Below are positions 17,257 to 27,367 of a stretch of DNA of 64,000 nt, one piece after another. The stretch covers positions 1,922,001-1,986,000 of the forward strand of contig NZ_CP047200.1 of assembly GCF_030408675.1 (NCBI RefSeq), read 5' to 3'. A program made the position numbers and the translations under genes. The notes under the pieces are model-generated. The model did no database searches. It was not told the DNA's origin and saw only the letters and a program-made list of their open reading frames with translations. Each line of letters begins with the position of its first letter. The first letter of the stretch is position 1. This DNA comes from Corynebacterium durum. Lineage in GTDB: Bacteria; Actinomycetota; Actinomycetes; Mycobacteriales; Mycobacteriaceae.

Positions 17257-18303
17257 CTAATAGCGCCGCGCACCGTAAAATGGCATGGAATCCACACCCA
17301 CGACCTGCACCGGAATCCCATAGTCCGAGGCATGAACGAGCTTGCCATCACCCACATAGATGCCGACGTGTGTGGCACCCGGATAGTATCCCACCACGTC
17401 CCCAGGCTGCAGCTCCGCGCGACTCACCGGAGTGCCTCCACCCATCTGAGCTTGCGACGTCCGCGGCACCGTCTTGCCCTGCTGCTGAAACGCCCAGTAC
17501 ACAAGACCAGAACAGTCAAACTCGGATGGCCCAGTGGCACCCCACCCGTATGGTGCCCCTAGCTTGGTCATCGCGGCCTGCACCGCAGCCATACCCGCCG
17601 GATTAATGCCCGTAATGCGAGCCATATCTACCTCAAGCGGACCGTTCTTTTGAATCCACCGCTGGCGGTCCGCGTCACTCAAGCCGTCAACTTGCTTACG
17701 GATACCCTCCGTTTGCTTCTTCAAATCCTCCTGTTGCCTATCCAAATCCTTCTTATGGCTTTGCATCTCCCCCAATTCAAAATCCGCCTGAGCTGCGGCA
17801 CGCGAGGCTCGGTTGTGCTCCGCAGCTGCCTCTTCAGTCGCATGCAGCAACCCCTCCACCGTCGATTCGGTCCGCTTTGTCCTAGAAGCCAAATAGGCGG
17901 AACGATCAATCGCGCTCTGCGGGTTCTTTGCTGAAATGACCGTAGTAATCGGATCCACAGCGGCACCCCGATACTTTGATGCAGCCAAGCGATTGACCTC
18001 TGTCTGCGTCGAATCCACCAAAGACCTAGCTCGTTCGGCACACTCTCCTGATGCCTTGACCTCCTGCCTCAAGGAATCAATGGATTTTTCCTTGCCGGTG
18101 AGCTCTTCCTCCAGATGCTTGACTTCCTCATTCTTGGCCTCCACCTCGCGGGAAACCTTCTCCATCTGTGCAATAAGGCTATCCACCTGGTCCGGGTCAG
18201 CGGCGGCCGTGAACTGGCTGCCCACCGTAGACCCTAGCGTTGCCGCAGCGACAATCACCGCGCACGACGATCGACGTAACCACAGATTGCATACCACGAG
18301 CAC
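17257..18303 (-). CDS. Secreted NlpC/P60 peptidoglycan endopeptidase with coiled coil (RipA-like)
   Basis: The 348-residue protein has a signal peptide (about residues 8-36, ending near FTAAADP), a long heptad-rich coiled coil (about 38-215) and a C-terminal NlpC/P60 domain (about 240-348). The catalytic Cys is in EFDCSGLVYWAF, the His in GATHVGIYVGDGK and the third residue in KLVHASDYG. Such enzymes cut D-iGlu-mDAP bonds and act in daughter-cell separation; the coiled coil resembles those of proteins regulated by FtsX-type partners (inference). GTG start with AAAGGCGG upstream. It is followed on the same strand by pimB after 21 bp. Confidence 0.9.
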   Translation of the reverse strand: MLVVCNLWLRRSSCAVIVAAATLGSTVGSQFTAAADPDQVDSLIAQMEKVSREVEAKNEEVKHLEEELTGKEKSIDSLRQEVKASGECAERARSLVDSTQTEVNRLAASKYRGAAVDPITTVISAKNPQSAIDRSAYLASRTKRTESTVEGLLHATEEAAAEHNRASRAAAQADFELGEMQSHKKDLDRQQEDLKKQTEGIRKQVDGLSDADRQRWIQKNGPLEVDMARITGINPAGMAAVQAAMTKLGAPYGWGATGPSEFDCSGLVYWAFQQQGKTVPRTSQAQMGGGTPVSRAELQPGDVVGYYPGATHVGIYVGDGKLVHASDYGIPVQVVGVDSMPFYGARRY

Positions 18304-18420
18304 ACCGCCTTTGATGAAAAGACAACAACTTCAAACAGAGATGATCATAACAAATGGCCATCAACACAAATGAACGCCCCGACCACATTAGTCGAGGCGT
18401 TGCACAGTAATGCGCTTGTT

Positions 18421-19059
18421 TTAGTAACGCACTGCAGAGTGGAACGGCATGTAGTCCATGGAGGTTTCAGCCAGCGGCTTGCCCTCAGTAGTAGCGTGGA
18501 TAACGGTGCCGTGACCGGTGTAAATACCCACATGCGATGCACCAGAGTAGAAGGCGACGATGTCACCAGCCTGCAGGTCGTTGCGGGAAATCTTGGTGCC
18601 TGATGCTGCCTGAGCCTGGGAGGTACGCGGAATGTCCTTGCCAACCTGCTTGTAGGCCCAGCTGGTCAGACCAGAGCAGTCGAAAGAGTTCGGGCCGGTA
18701 GCGCCCCATACGTAGGGGGAACCAATCTTGGATGCAGCAGCGTCCACGATGGCCTGCCCCTGGCCCGCTGCCGGGGCAGCCGGACCGGAGGTTGCCGGCG
18801 AAGCCTCAGCAACAGCGGTGTAGTTCACCTGCTGACCCTGTCCAGCCAGGGAAGGCACCCACTGATTGACGCCAGGAACGGCGTTGATGTTGGGGACGTT
18901 TTCCAGGCCATCAACCTGGAAAGTCATGCCTGTGTTCGGAACGACAACCTCGGCGGCCTGCGCCGGGTTGGATAGAACGGCAGTTGCGCCAATGGTTGCC
19001 GCAGAAGCAAATGCGGTCTTCTTTACAAGTCCTACCTCGCGGCGGCTGTGCTTACCCAC
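18421..19059 (-). CDS. Secreted NlpC/P60 family peptidoglycan hydrolase, riboswitch-controlled
   Basis: A 212-residue protein with a signal peptide (FASAATIGATAVLSNPAQAA, about residues 16-35), a linker of about 60 residues and an NlpC/P60 domain (about 100-212). The catalytic Cys is in FDCSGLTSWAY, the His in GASHVGIYTG and the third residue in TVIHATTEG. It lacks the long coiled coil of its neighbour and ends in the same FHSAVRY style (the neighbour ends FYGARRY), so the two are paralogues. A c-di-AMP-type riboswitch precedes it, linking cell-wall cleavage to osmotic or turgor signalling. Confidence 0.93.
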   Translation of the reverse strand: MGKHSRREVGLVKKTAFASAATIGATAVLSNPAQAAEVVVPNTGMTFQVDGLENVPNINAVPGVNQWVPSLAGQGQQVNYTAVAEASPATSGPAAPAAGQGQAIVDAAASKIGSPYVWGATGPNSFDCSGLTSWAYKQVGKDIPRTSQAQAASGTKISRNDLQAGDIVAFYSGASHVGIYTGHGTVIHATTEGKPLAETSMDYMPFHSAVRY

Positions 19060-19084
19060 GAATGAATCTCCAAATCTTCCTGTT

Positions 19085-19216
19085 GTTCGCCTACCGGGTT
19101 AGCTGTCGGATTCGGAAGCGGAAGCCACCTACCTCACGTCCACACCGTCTCTGGTGCTCTCCGAAAGGATTCACCCCAGATGGGAATCTGGTTCCCCGGT
19201 TCTCCCCAGCCACTAC
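19085..19216 (-). promoter_or_regulatory. ydaO-yuaA (cyclic di-AMP) riboswitch
   Basis: On the minus strand the leader carries, in order, GGGGAACCAG, TGGGGTGAATCC, CCGAATCCGACAGCTAACCC and GGTAGGCG. These are the conserved blocks of the ydaO/c-di-AMP aptamer. It ends about 25 nt before the NlpC/P60 start codon. In actinobacteria this class typically precedes cell-wall hydrolase genes; ligand binding normally lowers expression. The boundaries are approximate. Confidence 0.85.
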
Positions 19217-19835
19217 ACTGGGTTGATTAGGCATATATTTTTCGTTTTCATCAGCGATCGCTCCCCTCTCACCCTGCTGTAGCAGTATGAGTGAAGTTGC
19301 CGCCTGCAAGACATAGGTTACGAAACTATAACGAGACTGTCCAGCGAATCGCCGAAAACAATCCCGTTATCAAACCGTTATCAATAATGGAGCTTAAGCA
19401 AAAGCCAAAAGTCTCAATTAAAACTTTAGGCTTGCGCTGGTGGGGCATGGTAGAGCCCACTCCACCCCATATGCAGGAGATTTGCTGATATTTGCACCCC
19501 AAAATCCTATAGCTCACGGCAACATAACACCCACAACAAGCACTAAGAAAGCTCCAGGAAAAGATTTTTGTGTTCCTAATCACACACTGCCACCGCTACC
19601 CCCTTTCAGATGTGCTACGCAGGTAATACCATGGGTGTAGCAAGCACACACTACCGAATGCCTCGTCCATCTGCCCTATACATCGCTGCACTTCCTACAA
19701 AAGTTACCCAGCAGACACCCATACTTTGCCCCTCAACACGTTCCCGCAGGCTCCACAGCACACAAAACGAGGCACCTTAAGCCCTTTCCAAGCCCTGCGG
19801 CGTTACAGCGCCTCTAACAACGCGACGACACAGCA
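19217..19835. other. Gene-free interval between the riboswitch and DoxX
   Basis: No supported gene in about 600 bp. The minus-strand promoter of the riboswitch leader must lie near 19220-19280. A weak imperfect stem near 19393-19440 (AAGCC and GGCTT arms) is the only structure I noticed. The region is more AT-rich than its neighbours. Confidence 0.55.
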
Positions 19836-19870
19836 AAAGCCCACCCCACACAACATGTGAGGCGGGCTTT
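19836..19870 (-). terminator. Terminator of the DoxX gene
   Basis: AAAGCCCACC and GGCGGGCTTT form a hairpin (one G-U pair) with a 15 nt loop. The minus-strand exit continues as TTTTG. It lies about 40 bp after the DoxX stop codon. Confidence 0.75.
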
Positions 19871-19908
19871 AGGTTACGCAGCGCACGTCGCGCTTGAACC
19901 ATAAAACG

Positions 19909-20328
19909 TTATGCCTTTGCCTTCCCGCGTTTGAACACCATCGCATCCAAGCCAAACCGTCCACTTCCGGCAGCAGCAAAGAACAGCAGCACGAGTAGCA
20001 GTACGAGCGGGTACTCATAGCCCCCGCCATCGACAGACAGGAATCCATCTTTGAGGTGCACAAAGTAGATCGCGCCTGCCATCACCACGGAAAGAAGCAG
20101 GGAAACAATATTAGTACCCAACCCAACAATGAGCAGGATGCCGCCAATCAACTCAACATATCCCCCAAAGTACGCAGAAGCTGTAGGGGAAGGGATGCCC
20201 ATGCTGGCGAAGAAACCAGCAACCTTGTCAATGCCATTGGTCACGACCTTATCCCAACCGTGCCCAACAAAAACGACGCCAATACCGATGCGCAAAATAA
20301 GCATCGCACATTCTTTTAAGTTTTGCAT
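19909..20328 (-). CDS. DoxX family membrane protein
   Basis: The 139-residue protein has four predicted membrane helices and the DoxX pattern: ILRIGIGVVFVGHGWDKV at the N-terminus, ASAYFGGYVELIGGILLIVGLGT in the middle and a YEYPLVLLLVLLFFAAAGSGRFGLDA end. DoxX proteins are small membrane proteins connected with redox stress and thiol balance in actinobacteria; the biochemical activity is not firmly known. It stands alone between terminators and is not part of this region in C. glutamicum as I recall it, so it may be an accessory insertion. Confidence 0.88.
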   Translation of the reverse strand: MQNLKECAMLILRIGIGVVFVGHGWDKVVTNGIDKVAGFFASMGIPSPTASAYFGGYVELIGGILLIVGLGTNIVSLLLSVVMAGAIYFVHLKDGFLSVDGGGYEYPLVLLLVLLFFAAAGSGRFGLDAMVFKRGKAKA

Positions 20329-20400
20329 AAGGTGAGACTATACCAACGGTCGATGATGCGTCAACTTCTGCCATTCTCATTTCATTAACAAAGCAAATAG

Positions 20401-20433
20401 AAAATCCCCCTTTCCAAAGAAAAGGGGGATTTT
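20401..20433. terminator. Terminator after qcrB
   Basis: AAAATCCCCCTTT (20401-20413) pairs with AAAGGGGGATTTT (20421-20433) around a 7 nt loop. T-rich tracts flank both sides, so it can work in either direction. It lies 20 bp beyond the qcrB stop codon. Confidence 0.88.
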
Positions 20434-20453
20434 AGGGAGCGCAGTATAGTGAG

Positions 20454-22073
20454 CTATTTCTTACTATCTTCCTCGCGGTTGGCACGCTGTAGCTCTTCAA
20501 ACATAGCGACTTCTTCCTCATGGTTGCGGTGCTCAATCTCCGCAGCCTTAGCGGCGACGTCATCGTTGTCAGGAGTGAAGAAACTGCCACGACCAGGATG
20601 TCCGGAGAAGCCAAGCTGATTCATCTGCTTTGGCACAGGGGCACCAGCGTACTCCAGCGGAACAGGATGCCCATGCTCATCCACCTCGCCCAGCGGCTGG
20701 TGCACCTCAATGAAGGCACCGTTGGGCAGCTGGTTAATCACACCAGTTTCAATACCGTGCTCCAGAACCTCACGGTCGGAGCGCTGCAAGCCGATACAGA
20801 TGCGGTAGGTGATGAAGTAGGACAGCGGCGGCAGCACGATCAACCCGATACGGCCGATCCAGGTCATGGCGTTCAGGGATACCTGGAAGTGGTAGGCCAC
20901 TAGGTCGTTACCACCGGAGATGGTAAGCAGCGCGTAGAACACCAGGGCCATCACACCAATGGATGTGCGGACCGGAACGTCGCGCGGACGCTGCAACAGG
21001 TTGTGGTGCGCGTCGTCACCCGTGATCTTTGCCTCGATGAACGGATAGGCGAACAGCAAGCCAACCAGAATACCCAGCATGATGGCCACCCAGAACACCG
21101 CAGGAATGGTGTAGTTACCCAGGTAGAGCTCCCAGGCGGGCATAATGCGAGCAGCACCGTCCGTCCACAGCATGTAAATATCGGGCTGAGAACCTGCGGA
21201 CACTTGTGCCGGGTTGTAAGGACCCAGGTTCCAGATAGCGTTGATCTGGAATGCACCAGCCATAAAGGCCAGAGCGCCGAAGGTGACCAAACCAAAGGCC
21301 ACAGACTTGACTGCGAAGACTGGGAGAATGCGCACGCCCACAACGTTGGTTTCGGTGCGACCAGGTCCAGGGAACTGGGTGTGCTTCTGGTACCACACCA
21401 GCGCGAGGTGGGCAGCAATCAACGCAAGCAGGATGCCCGGGATGAGCAGCACGTGTGCGATGTAGAAGCGGTCCAACATAATTTCGGAGGGGAAGTCTCC
21501 GCCGAAGATGAGCCAGTGCAGCCAGGTACCAATGATGGGCAAGGACAGCACGATGGCGGACATGATGCGCAAACCAACACCAGAGAGTAGGTCATCCGGC
21601 AGAGAGTATCCCATGAAGCCTTCAGCAACCGAGAGTAGCAACAGGATGCAGCCAATGATCCAGTTGGCTTCACGCGGACGTCGGAAAGCACCGGTGAAGA
21701 AAATGCGCAACATGTGAACCATGATGGACACGGCGAACATCAGTGCAGCCCAGTGATGCAGCTGGCGGATGAACAAGCCACCGCGAACCTCGAAGGAAAG
21801 GTTCAGTGCGGTTTCGTAAGCGCGCGACATTTCTACGCCGTTCAACGGGGCGTATGCGCCGTCGTAGACGACTTTGGCGATAGAAGGATCGAAGAACAAG
21901 GTCAGGTAGATACCGGACAGCAACAGCACAATGAAGCTGTACAGTGCGATCTCGCCAAGCAGGAAGGACCAGTGCGTAGGAAAGACCTTGTTGATCTGTG
22001 TGCGGATGCCCGCCGAGAGTGTGTAGCGGGAATCAACGTTGTTGCCCATCTGGGCTAATTTATTGTTACTCAT
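20454..22073 (-). CDS. qcrB: Cytochrome bc1 complex cytochrome b subunit
   Basis: The 539-residue membrane protein carries the two b-heme ligand helices: [23 protein letters not shown] and the second with [22 protein letters not shown]. The Qo-site loop is PEW-like within the region ending in [24 protein letters not shown]. The cytoplasmic C-terminal extension after about residue 420 is typical of actinobacterial QcrB. It oxidises menaquinol and passes electrons to the Rieske and c1 subunits of the bc1-aa3 supercomplex. Start ATG at 22073 overlaps the qcrA stop (ATGA). Confidence 0.96.
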   Translation of the reverse strand: MSNNKLAQMGNNVDSRYTLSAGIRTQINKVFPTHWSFLLGEIALYSFIVLLLSGIYLTLFFDPSIAKVVYDGAYAPLNGVEMSRAYETALNLSFEVRGGLFIRQLHHWAALMFAVSIMVHMLRIFFTGAFRRPREANWIIGCILLLLSVAEGFMGYSLPDDLLSGVGLRIMSAIVLSLPIIGTWLHWLIFGGDFPSEIMLDRFYIAHVLLIPGILLALIAAHLALVWYQKHTQFPGPGRTETNVVGVRILPVFAVKSVAFGLVTFGALAFMAGAFQINAIWNLGPYNPAQVSAGSQPDIYMLWTDGAARIMPAWELYLGNYTIPAVFWVAIMLGILVGLLFAYPFIEAKITGDDAHHNLLQRPRDVPVRTSIGVMALVFYALLTISGGNDLVAYHFQVSLNAMTWIGRIGLIVLPPLSYFITYRICIGLQRSDREVLEHGIETGVINQLPNGAFIEVHQPLGEVDEHGHPVPLEYAGAPVPKQMNQLGFSGHPGRGSFFTPDNDDVAAKAAEIEHRNHEEEVAMFEELQRANREEDSKK

Positions 22074-23284
22074 GAACGACGCTCCCAGAAGGCCGGGCCG
22101 ACGGGTTCAACGAAATCGCCGGCTGCGATGAGGTAGCCCTCTTCGTCAACAGTGATGGGCAGCTGAGGAAGCGCACGCGCGGCGGGTCCGAAAACCGGCT
22201 TTGCGTAGTGCAACGCATCGAACTGCGACTGGTGGCAGGGGCACAGGATACGGTTGGTCTGCGCCTCATACAGTGAGGTCGGACAACCGATGTGTGTACA
22301 AATCTTCGAGTAGGCGTAGTAGTCGCCGTAGTGGAAGTCCTCTTGGCCCTGACGCTGAACAGCACGCGAAGCATCAGCGGAACGCAGGCGGATCAGCATC
22401 ACAGAGTTACGGGGACCGTGAATGGAGTGCATGTGAGCTTCATAAACTTCACGAGTGGACTCGTAGAGGTCGCCATCGTTGACATCTTCCTCCGGCAGTG
22501 GGAACACGGTTTCCATACCACCAGCAGCAAGATCCTCAGGGCGCATACGCACCAGGCGTGAAATACCCTGGGTGGTGTAATGCCCGTGGTGCTTCTCGGC
22601 AAGAGCGCCGGTATCGCGACCAAGATAGACCTTGGTGCCTTCTTTGGTTAACGTCCATCCGGTAGTCCACAAGGTGCCGTCGCCCTGTACATCCAGCCCG
22701 CCTGCCTTCGGTTTCCACGGGTTTTTCACCATGCCACCGAGAGGAGCAATGATGGTCAGGCCAGCAAGCACAGCACCTGTTCCCATCAGGCCCATGAGCA
22801 CTTTACGACGCCCAAGGGTTGAGGTCTGCCACGAATCATTCAGCAATGCGACCAACGTGCGTCGATCAACCTCTTCAGACGGCCCATCGTGGCGGCGTTG
22901 CACCGAAATCTCTTCCGGAATGAACTTCTTCACGTACTGAACGGCACCAAAGCCCATGCTCAGAATAGACAGACCCATGGTTACACCCAGCAGCGGCGTG
23001 TACAGAGAGTACAGCCACACGCCCGACTCGCCGAGTCCCTTGTAGTGCCAGGGCCAGAACAAATACACGCCGAGGAAAGCAACAGCGAAGATAATGCCAA
23101 GCAGGAACCACACGCCAACGATGTTGACGGCGCGTTTTTCTGCTGGGTCGTTGGCAATCGGGAACCGCTCTTTGCGGTAGGCAACGGTGACTTCGTCAAG
23201 TTCCGTACCCAAGCGGGCAAGCTCGTCATTGCTCATGGCATTGAGCTCTTGAGAAGTGTACTTCTTATTCACGTTATTGCTCAT
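22070..23284 (-). CDS. qcrA: Cytochrome bc1 complex Rieske iron-sulfur subunit
   Basis: A 404-residue protein with three membrane helices (about residues 45-195), as in actinobacteria, and a C-terminal Rieske domain. The [2Fe-2S] ligands are in [14 protein letters not shown] and CPCHQSQF. It takes one electron from menaquinol bound to QcrB and passes it to QcrC. I use the ATG at 23284, which overlaps the qcrC stop codon; the frame extends upstream to 23341 inside qcrC without family similarity. Confidence 0.95.
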   Translation of the reverse strand: MSNNVNKKYTSQELNAMSNDELARLGTELDEVTVAYRKERFPIANDPAEKRAVNIVGVWFLLGIIFAVAFLGVYLFWPWHYKGLGESGVWLYSLYTPLLGVTMGLSILSMGFGAVQYVKKFIPEEISVQRRHDGPSEEVDRRTLVALLNDSWQTSTLGRRKVLMGLMGTGAVLAGLTIIAPLGGMVKNPWKPKAGGLDVQGDGTLWTTGWTLTKEGTKVYLGRDTGALAEKHHGHYTTQGISRLVRMRPEDLAAGGMETVFPLPEEDVNDGDLYESTREVYEAHMHSIHGPRNSVMLIRLRSADASRAVQRQGQEDFHYGDYYAYSKICTHIGCPTSLYEAQTNRILCPCHQSQFDALHYAKPVFGPAARALPQLPITVDEEGYLIAAGDFVEPVGPAFWERRS

Positions 23285-24171
23285 GAGCGAGATCCAATCC
23301 ACAGAGCTGCGGCGATCAGGACCACGATACCGACAAGCCACATAAGCATGCCCTCAGTAACAGGGCCAATGCCGCCGAGGCCATAGCCGCCGGGATTCGG
23401 TGTTTCCTTAGCTGCCTTGATGAAAGCAATGATGTCTTTCTTCTCATCAGCAGACAGCTGACGATCAGAGAACTTGGGCATATTTTGAGGTCCGGTCAGC
23501 ATGGCCTGGTAAATCTCCTGCTCGTTAGCGGGGTCCAGGTACGGTGCATACTTACCGGACGACAACGCACCGCCACGACCAGTGAAGTTGTGGCAGGACG
23601 CACAGTTCAAGCGGAACAGATCAGAGCCGCGAGCAATGTCAGCAGGATCAACCTCGCCATCGTAGTTCTTGCCGCGCAAGGACTCCATCGCAATGGTGCC
23701 GTCCTCATTGCGAACAATTTCAGGGCCGCCACCATTGGCATTCACATATGCTGCCAGTGCCAGGACTTGCTGCTCTGAGTAGCGAGGGGTCTTTCGCTGC
23801 GCCTGCGCTTCATTGCGAAGCATGGGCATACGACCAGAATGAACCTGGAAGTACACGGCACCTTCACCGACACCAATCAGAGAAGGACCGCGATCTTTAA
23901 CACCCTGCAGGTTCTTGCCGTGGCATGTCACGCACGCGGCCTCGTACAGGTCTTTGCCTTCGGTGATCAGAGCTTGATCGTCCTGATTGGCGGTTGCGAC
24001 CTGAGCATCAGGGGTAAGGGCGTTGGCCAACAAGCCAGCGCCGGTCAATGCCAGGACAAGGGTCAGCGCACCAGCGAGGATGCGCCGCATCTTGCGGCGG
24101 GCTTTGACCTTCTTCGCCGAGGGCACTGTCGAAGCAGTGTGCTCGGTGGTCTGTGGGTTGGTTTCCATCAT
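23281..24171 (-). CDS. qcrC: Cytochrome bc1 complex diheme cytochrome c subunit
   Basis: The 296-residue protein has two CXXCH heme c motifs, CVTCH (about residue 80) and CASCH (about 192), an N-terminal membrane anchor and a C-terminal one ([18 protein letters not shown]). Diheme c1 is the actinobacterial form; the second heme replaces a soluble cytochrome c and hands electrons directly to oxidase subunit II. Two tandem ATGs (24171, 24168) follow AAAGGG. It is 36 bp after ctaE in the same operon. Confidence 0.96.
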   Translation of the reverse strand: MMETNPQTTEHTASTVPSAKKVKARRKMRRILAGALTLVLALTGAGLLANALTPDAQVATANQDDQALITEGKDLYEAACVTCHGKNLQGVKDRGPSLIGVGEGAVYFQVHSGRMPMLRNEAQAQRKTPRYSEQQVLALAAYVNANGGGPEIVRNEDGTIAMESLRGKNYDGEVDPADIARGSDLFRLNCASCHNFTGRGGALSSGKYAPYLDPANEQEIYQAMLTGPQNMPKFSDRQLSADEKKDIIAFIKAAKETPNPGGYGLGGIGPVTEGMLMWLVGIVVLIAAALWIGSRS

Positions 24172-24207
24172 TTCCCTTTTATCTTTGGTGAGTCCGACCA
24201 GAAAGGC

Positions 24208-24822
24208 TTATTGAATGAAGTAGATGGTGGCAAACAGGCCGATCCAGACAACGTCAACAAAGTGCCAGTAGTATGACACCACCATGGCTGCAGTTGCCTG
24301 AGCCGGGGTGAACTTGCCCTTTGCCACACGAAGCAGGACGACGACGAAGGCCAAAACGCCAGCCAAGACGTGTGCCGCGTGGAACCCGGTCGTGATGTAG
24401 AAGACAGAGCCATACACACTGCTCTGAATGGTCAGGCCATGTTCTACAAGGTGGTAATACTCATAGCCCTGGCCAACGAGGAACACCGTACCCATGAGGG
24501 CCGAAATCGCGTACCAGCGGCGGAGAGCGAAAACGTCACCGCGCTCTGCAGCGAAAACGCCCGCCTGTGCCGTAAACGATGAGGCCACCAGGATGATGGT
24601 AATCGTTAGTGCGTAAGGGACATTGAGGTGCGATGCACCGTAGTCCCACGTCTCGCCCTGCCCGTTTGCGCGCGACACGAAGTACATCGCGAACAGGCCA
24701 GCGAAGAACATCAATTCTTGAGACAGGAACACAATCGTGCCGACACTGACCATATTGGGTCGGTTCAGTGCCGCAACACGCTGTGGTGCTGTCATACCTG
24801 TGTTTCCAACTGCGCTCGTCAC
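24208..24822 (-). CDS. ctaE: Cytochrome c oxidase (aa3) subunit III
   Basis: The 204-residue protein has about five to six membrane helices with [41 protein letters not shown] and the terminal [22 protein letters not shown] of CtaE. It stabilises the oxidase core. I place the start at the GTG at 24822 ([16 protein letters not shown]), which gives the length I recall for C. glutamicum CtaE; an in-frame ATG at 24858 is the alternative and would add 12 residues. It heads the ctaE-qcrCAB operon. Confidence 0.93.
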   Translation of the reverse strand: MTSAVGNTGMTAPQRVAALNRPNMVSVGTIVFLSQELMFFAGLFAMYFVSRANGQGETWDYGASHLNVPYALTITIILVASSFTAQAGVFAAERGDVFALRRWYAISALMGTVFLVGQGYEYYHLVEHGLTIQSSVYGSVFYITTGFHAAHVLAGVLAFVVVLLRVAKGKFTPAQATAAMVVSYYWHFVDVVWIGLFATIYFIQ

Positions 24823-25327
24823 GTCTATCAGTATGACGGGTTCAGCGGGGGAAGTCATCTAGTGCCCCCGCCCCTGTGTCGGTTTATGGCTCTGCCAGCG
24901 GAAGGATTTCAGCTTCTACATATTTCAAAAAAATTTCGAGAACCCGTGGAACTTTTTTGCTGTTTCATCCGACGCACCGTTTTTGCAGGTCACCCACCCC
25001 GCTATCATTACCCCGTTTTACCCCCATACGGCGCGGCTCAATATTACCCGAGACGCAAGAACAATGCAGCATTTTTCACCCCCACAAACAAAGAGACACA
25101 TATCACATTATATTGGCCATGTTTTGCGTCCGCTACAACTTTCGGTTGACCCCCGCTGAACTGGGCGTTTTCGGCACCCATCTTGCACTTCATTGAGTTC
25201 CCGCGTTTTATTGCGTCGCCCCTGGTTGCGTGCTTAATCACCTATATTCCACGTGGGATAATGTCAGTTTGCGCATCAGACCGCAGGCACTGGCAATACC
25301 CCCGAAGCTCGCTACGACGAAAGAAAC
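24823..25327. other. Gene-free ctaE upstream region
   Basis: About 500 bp without a supported gene, between the ctaE start and the ctaF terminator. It must hold the ctaE-qcrCAB promoter on the minus strand. It is AT-rich around 24900-25100. A CACGTG palindrome at 25250-25255 is followed by GATAAT at 25257-25262, a possible plus-strand -10 with no gene downstream. Confidence 0.5.
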
Positions 25328-25352
25328 GGTCCAGAGCAAACAACCCTGGACC
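25328..25352 (-). terminator. Terminator of ctaC-ctaF
   Basis: GGTCCAG (25328-25334) pairs with CTGGACC (25346-25352). On the minus strand the stem is followed by GTTTCTTTCG. It lies 25 bp beyond the ctaF stop codon. Confidence 0.7.
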
Positions 25353-25376
25353 GCCTCACATTGTGCACGTTACGGT

Positions 25377-25808
25377 TTAGTGCTTTTCCTTCGGCATGAT
25401 GTACTGCAGGTTCAGCATAATGCCCGACCAGATCAAGATGACAGCGCCAAGCAGCAGCAACCAGTACGCCATGAAGGCGATGGCGTAACCCATGATGCCA
25501 ATGCCAACACACATCACAAACGGCCAGATAGAGCCTGGGCTAAAAAAGCCGAGCATCCCAGCACCGTCTTCAATCTCTGCTTCCTCCCAGTCCTGGGGAA
25601 GAATATCAATGCGACGCTCCGTGAAGTGGAAGTAGGCACCCAGCATAAGTGTGAGTCCTGCAGCCAGAGCCAGACCAGTCGCACCTGCCCACTCAAGTCC
25701 CTGAACACTTCCGGTGTCAGAAACATTGCGGGTGGCCACGATGTAGATCACGGCCATTATGCCCATGAACACCGTCAGCCCATAGAAGATTTTGGCGGAA
25801 GACTTCAT
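25377..25808 (-). CDS. ctaF: Cytochrome c oxidase subunit IV (CtaF)
   Basis: The 143-residue protein has four membrane helices (starting KIFYGLTVFMGIMAVIYIV) and an acidic middle loop (LPQDWEEAEIEDGAG), as in actinobacterial CtaF. It is the small fourth subunit of the aa3 oxidase. It follows ctaC by 13 bp and is clearly cotranscribed with it. CtaD, the catalytic subunit I, is not in the window, which is usual for corynebacteria. Confidence 0.94.
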   Translation of the reverse strand: MKSSAKIFYGLTVFMGIMAVIYIVATRNVSDTGSVQGLEWAGATGLALAAGLTLMLGAYFHFTERRIDILPQDWEEAEIEDGAGMLGFFSPGSIWPFVMCVGIGIMGYAIAFMAYWLLLLGAVILIWSGIMLNLQYIMPKEKH

Positions 25809-25821
25809 GTGTTATTCCCTT

Positions 25822-26955
25822 CTACTGAGCAGACTTGTTGAGGTCAACAGTGTTGGTGGAGTTGCGGGTATCCTCGCGACCAGACAAGAACGGACTGGTT
25901 GAGGTTGCGTAAGGAGCCTCACCGATCGATTTCAGTGCCTCGGCGTTCGATGCCTTGGGGTTGCTGTTACGGAACTCCATGTACTGCTTAAACTTTTCGG
26001 GCGAAACCACCCGGAGTTCAAAGTTCATCATGGCGTGGTAGGTACCGCACATCTCAGCACAACGTCCCACAAAGGCACCTTCCTTTTCAATCTTTTCAAC
26101 CTGGAAGGTGCGCTGAGACTTGTTGGCCTCAGGGTGCGGGAATGCGTCGCGCTTGAACAGGAACTCAGGAACCCAGAAGGAGTGAACCACGTCGGCTCCT
26201 GCGAGATCGAACTCAATGGGGGTCTGGGATGGAAGCACCAGAACCGGAACTTCATCAGTGGTGCCCAATGTCTCGATCTTGTCAAAGTGCAGGTAGGACA
26301 TGTCCGACTTGGATTTACCGTGGATCGGACCAGCGGCATGCTCACCGTGCGATGCCTCGCCATGGGATTCGCGAGTACTGTCAGCAAATTCGGCGCTGTG
26401 ATCCGCAGCCTTCTGGCGCTCTTCATCACGGCCGTTGTACAGCGAACCGGTTGGCGACAGATCCTCAGCAACCTCGCCATATCCAAACTTCCAGTTCCAC
26501 TGGAAGGCGGTGACATCAACCTTCACCTTCGGGTCTTTATCCAAGGCGGTCACGCGGTCCTGCGTTTGGACGGTGAAGAAGAACAAGGTCATCACGATCA
26601 GGATCGGGACGATGGTCAGCACCAGCTCCAGCGGAACGTTGTACCCGGTTTGTCGGGGGAATTCACCTTTACCGTTCTTCTCGGCGCGCTTTGCGGAGTA
26701 CCTAAAAAGAGACCACAGCATGAGGCCCCACATGATTGCGCCAATAATCCAGGCAGCAACCCAGACCCACACCCAGAAATTGCCCATCGCGGTAGCCTCT
26801 GGGGTGATGCCTTCCGGCCAGCCCATGCGCAAAAAGTGACCAACTGGGCCGCCGGGTGCCGCGACATCACAGCCAGTAAGCGCGAGGCTGCCAGCGCCGA
26901 GTACGCCTGCGAGGGTCGCGTTGCGCATGAAACCACGCTTGTTTCGCTGTTTCAC
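25822..26955 (-). CDS. ctaC: Cytochrome c oxidase subunit II, lipoprotein
   Basis: A 377-residue lipoprotein. A signal peptide with lipobox LALTGC (about residues 22-27) is followed by two membrane helices and a periplasmic cupredoxin domain. The CuA ligands are in CAEMCGTYHAMM and the upstream VVHSFWVPEFLFK. The large insertion with a His-rich stretch (ESHGEASHGEHAAGPIHG) is of the kind found in actinobacterial CtaC. It receives electrons from QcrC. The GTG at 26955 has GGAAGG 9 nt upstream and matches the start of relatives; the frame extends to 26979 but that part looks untranslated. Confidence 0.94.
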   Translation of the reverse strand: MKQRNKRGFMRNATLAGVLGAGSLALTGCDVAAPGGPVGHFLRMGWPEGITPEATAMGNFWVWVWVAAWIIGAIMWGLMLWSLFRYSAKRAEKNGKGEFPRQTGYNVPLELVLTIVPILIVMTLFFFTVQTQDRVTALDKDPKVKVDVTAFQWNWKFGYGEVAEDLSPTGSLYNGRDEERQKAADHSAEFADSTRESHGEASHGEHAAGPIHGKSKSDMSYLHFDKIETLGTTDEVPVLVLPSQTPIEFDLAGADVVHSFWVPEFLFKRDAFPHPEANKSQRTFQVEKIEKEGAFVGRCAEMCGTYHAMMNFELRVVSPEKFKQYMEFRNSNPKASNAEALKSIGEAPYATSTSPFLSGREDTRNSTNTVDLNKSAQ

Positions 26956-27367
26956 GTGTGTCTGCCTTCCTGTCCACACAAACTTTTTCTAACTTCGCAG
27001 CGTATCGCATTCTGATGTGCTTTCCACCTCGTTTGATGCCACGCAGCTGATACAGCGAGGATTTTACTGCATGTGACAAGGTCAGCCCCAACACCACCCC
27101 TTACCTAATGTTGTCTAACTCACAATACATCATCCTTAGGGTTACCCTCAAAAGTGTAGTATTTACAGCACTGCTGTTTGGTGCGTCACGCGACAATGCT
27201 CAAGCACCAGCGCTGTATCTTTGTTCAACGGGGGTATCAACACTCCCCCACGCTGCTTATCGACGTCGCGCCTCCCGCGTCCGTATAACGTATGGTTCTG
27301 CAGTTTTGGGGTCAGCACCACTACACTGCTTAGAGTATTGGCAACTGAGATCGAAGGATTACGCTCT
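26956..27367. other. Divergent ctaC/ltsA promoter region
   Basis: About 410 bp with no supported gene. Promoters for ctaC (minus) and ltsA (plus) must lie here. The perfect inverted repeat AGGGTTACCCT at 27138-27148 is the only dyad that stands out. Confidence 0.5.

Noticed and set aside
19366..19391. CCGTTATCAA and CCGTTATCAATAA as a short tandem repeat or origin-type element
   Set aside because: Only two copies and no other replication or partition features nearby.
24628..25149. Plus-strand frame of 173 codons across ctaE and its upstream region
   Set aside because: It is mostly antisense to ctaE and its remaining part has no motif or ribosome binding site.
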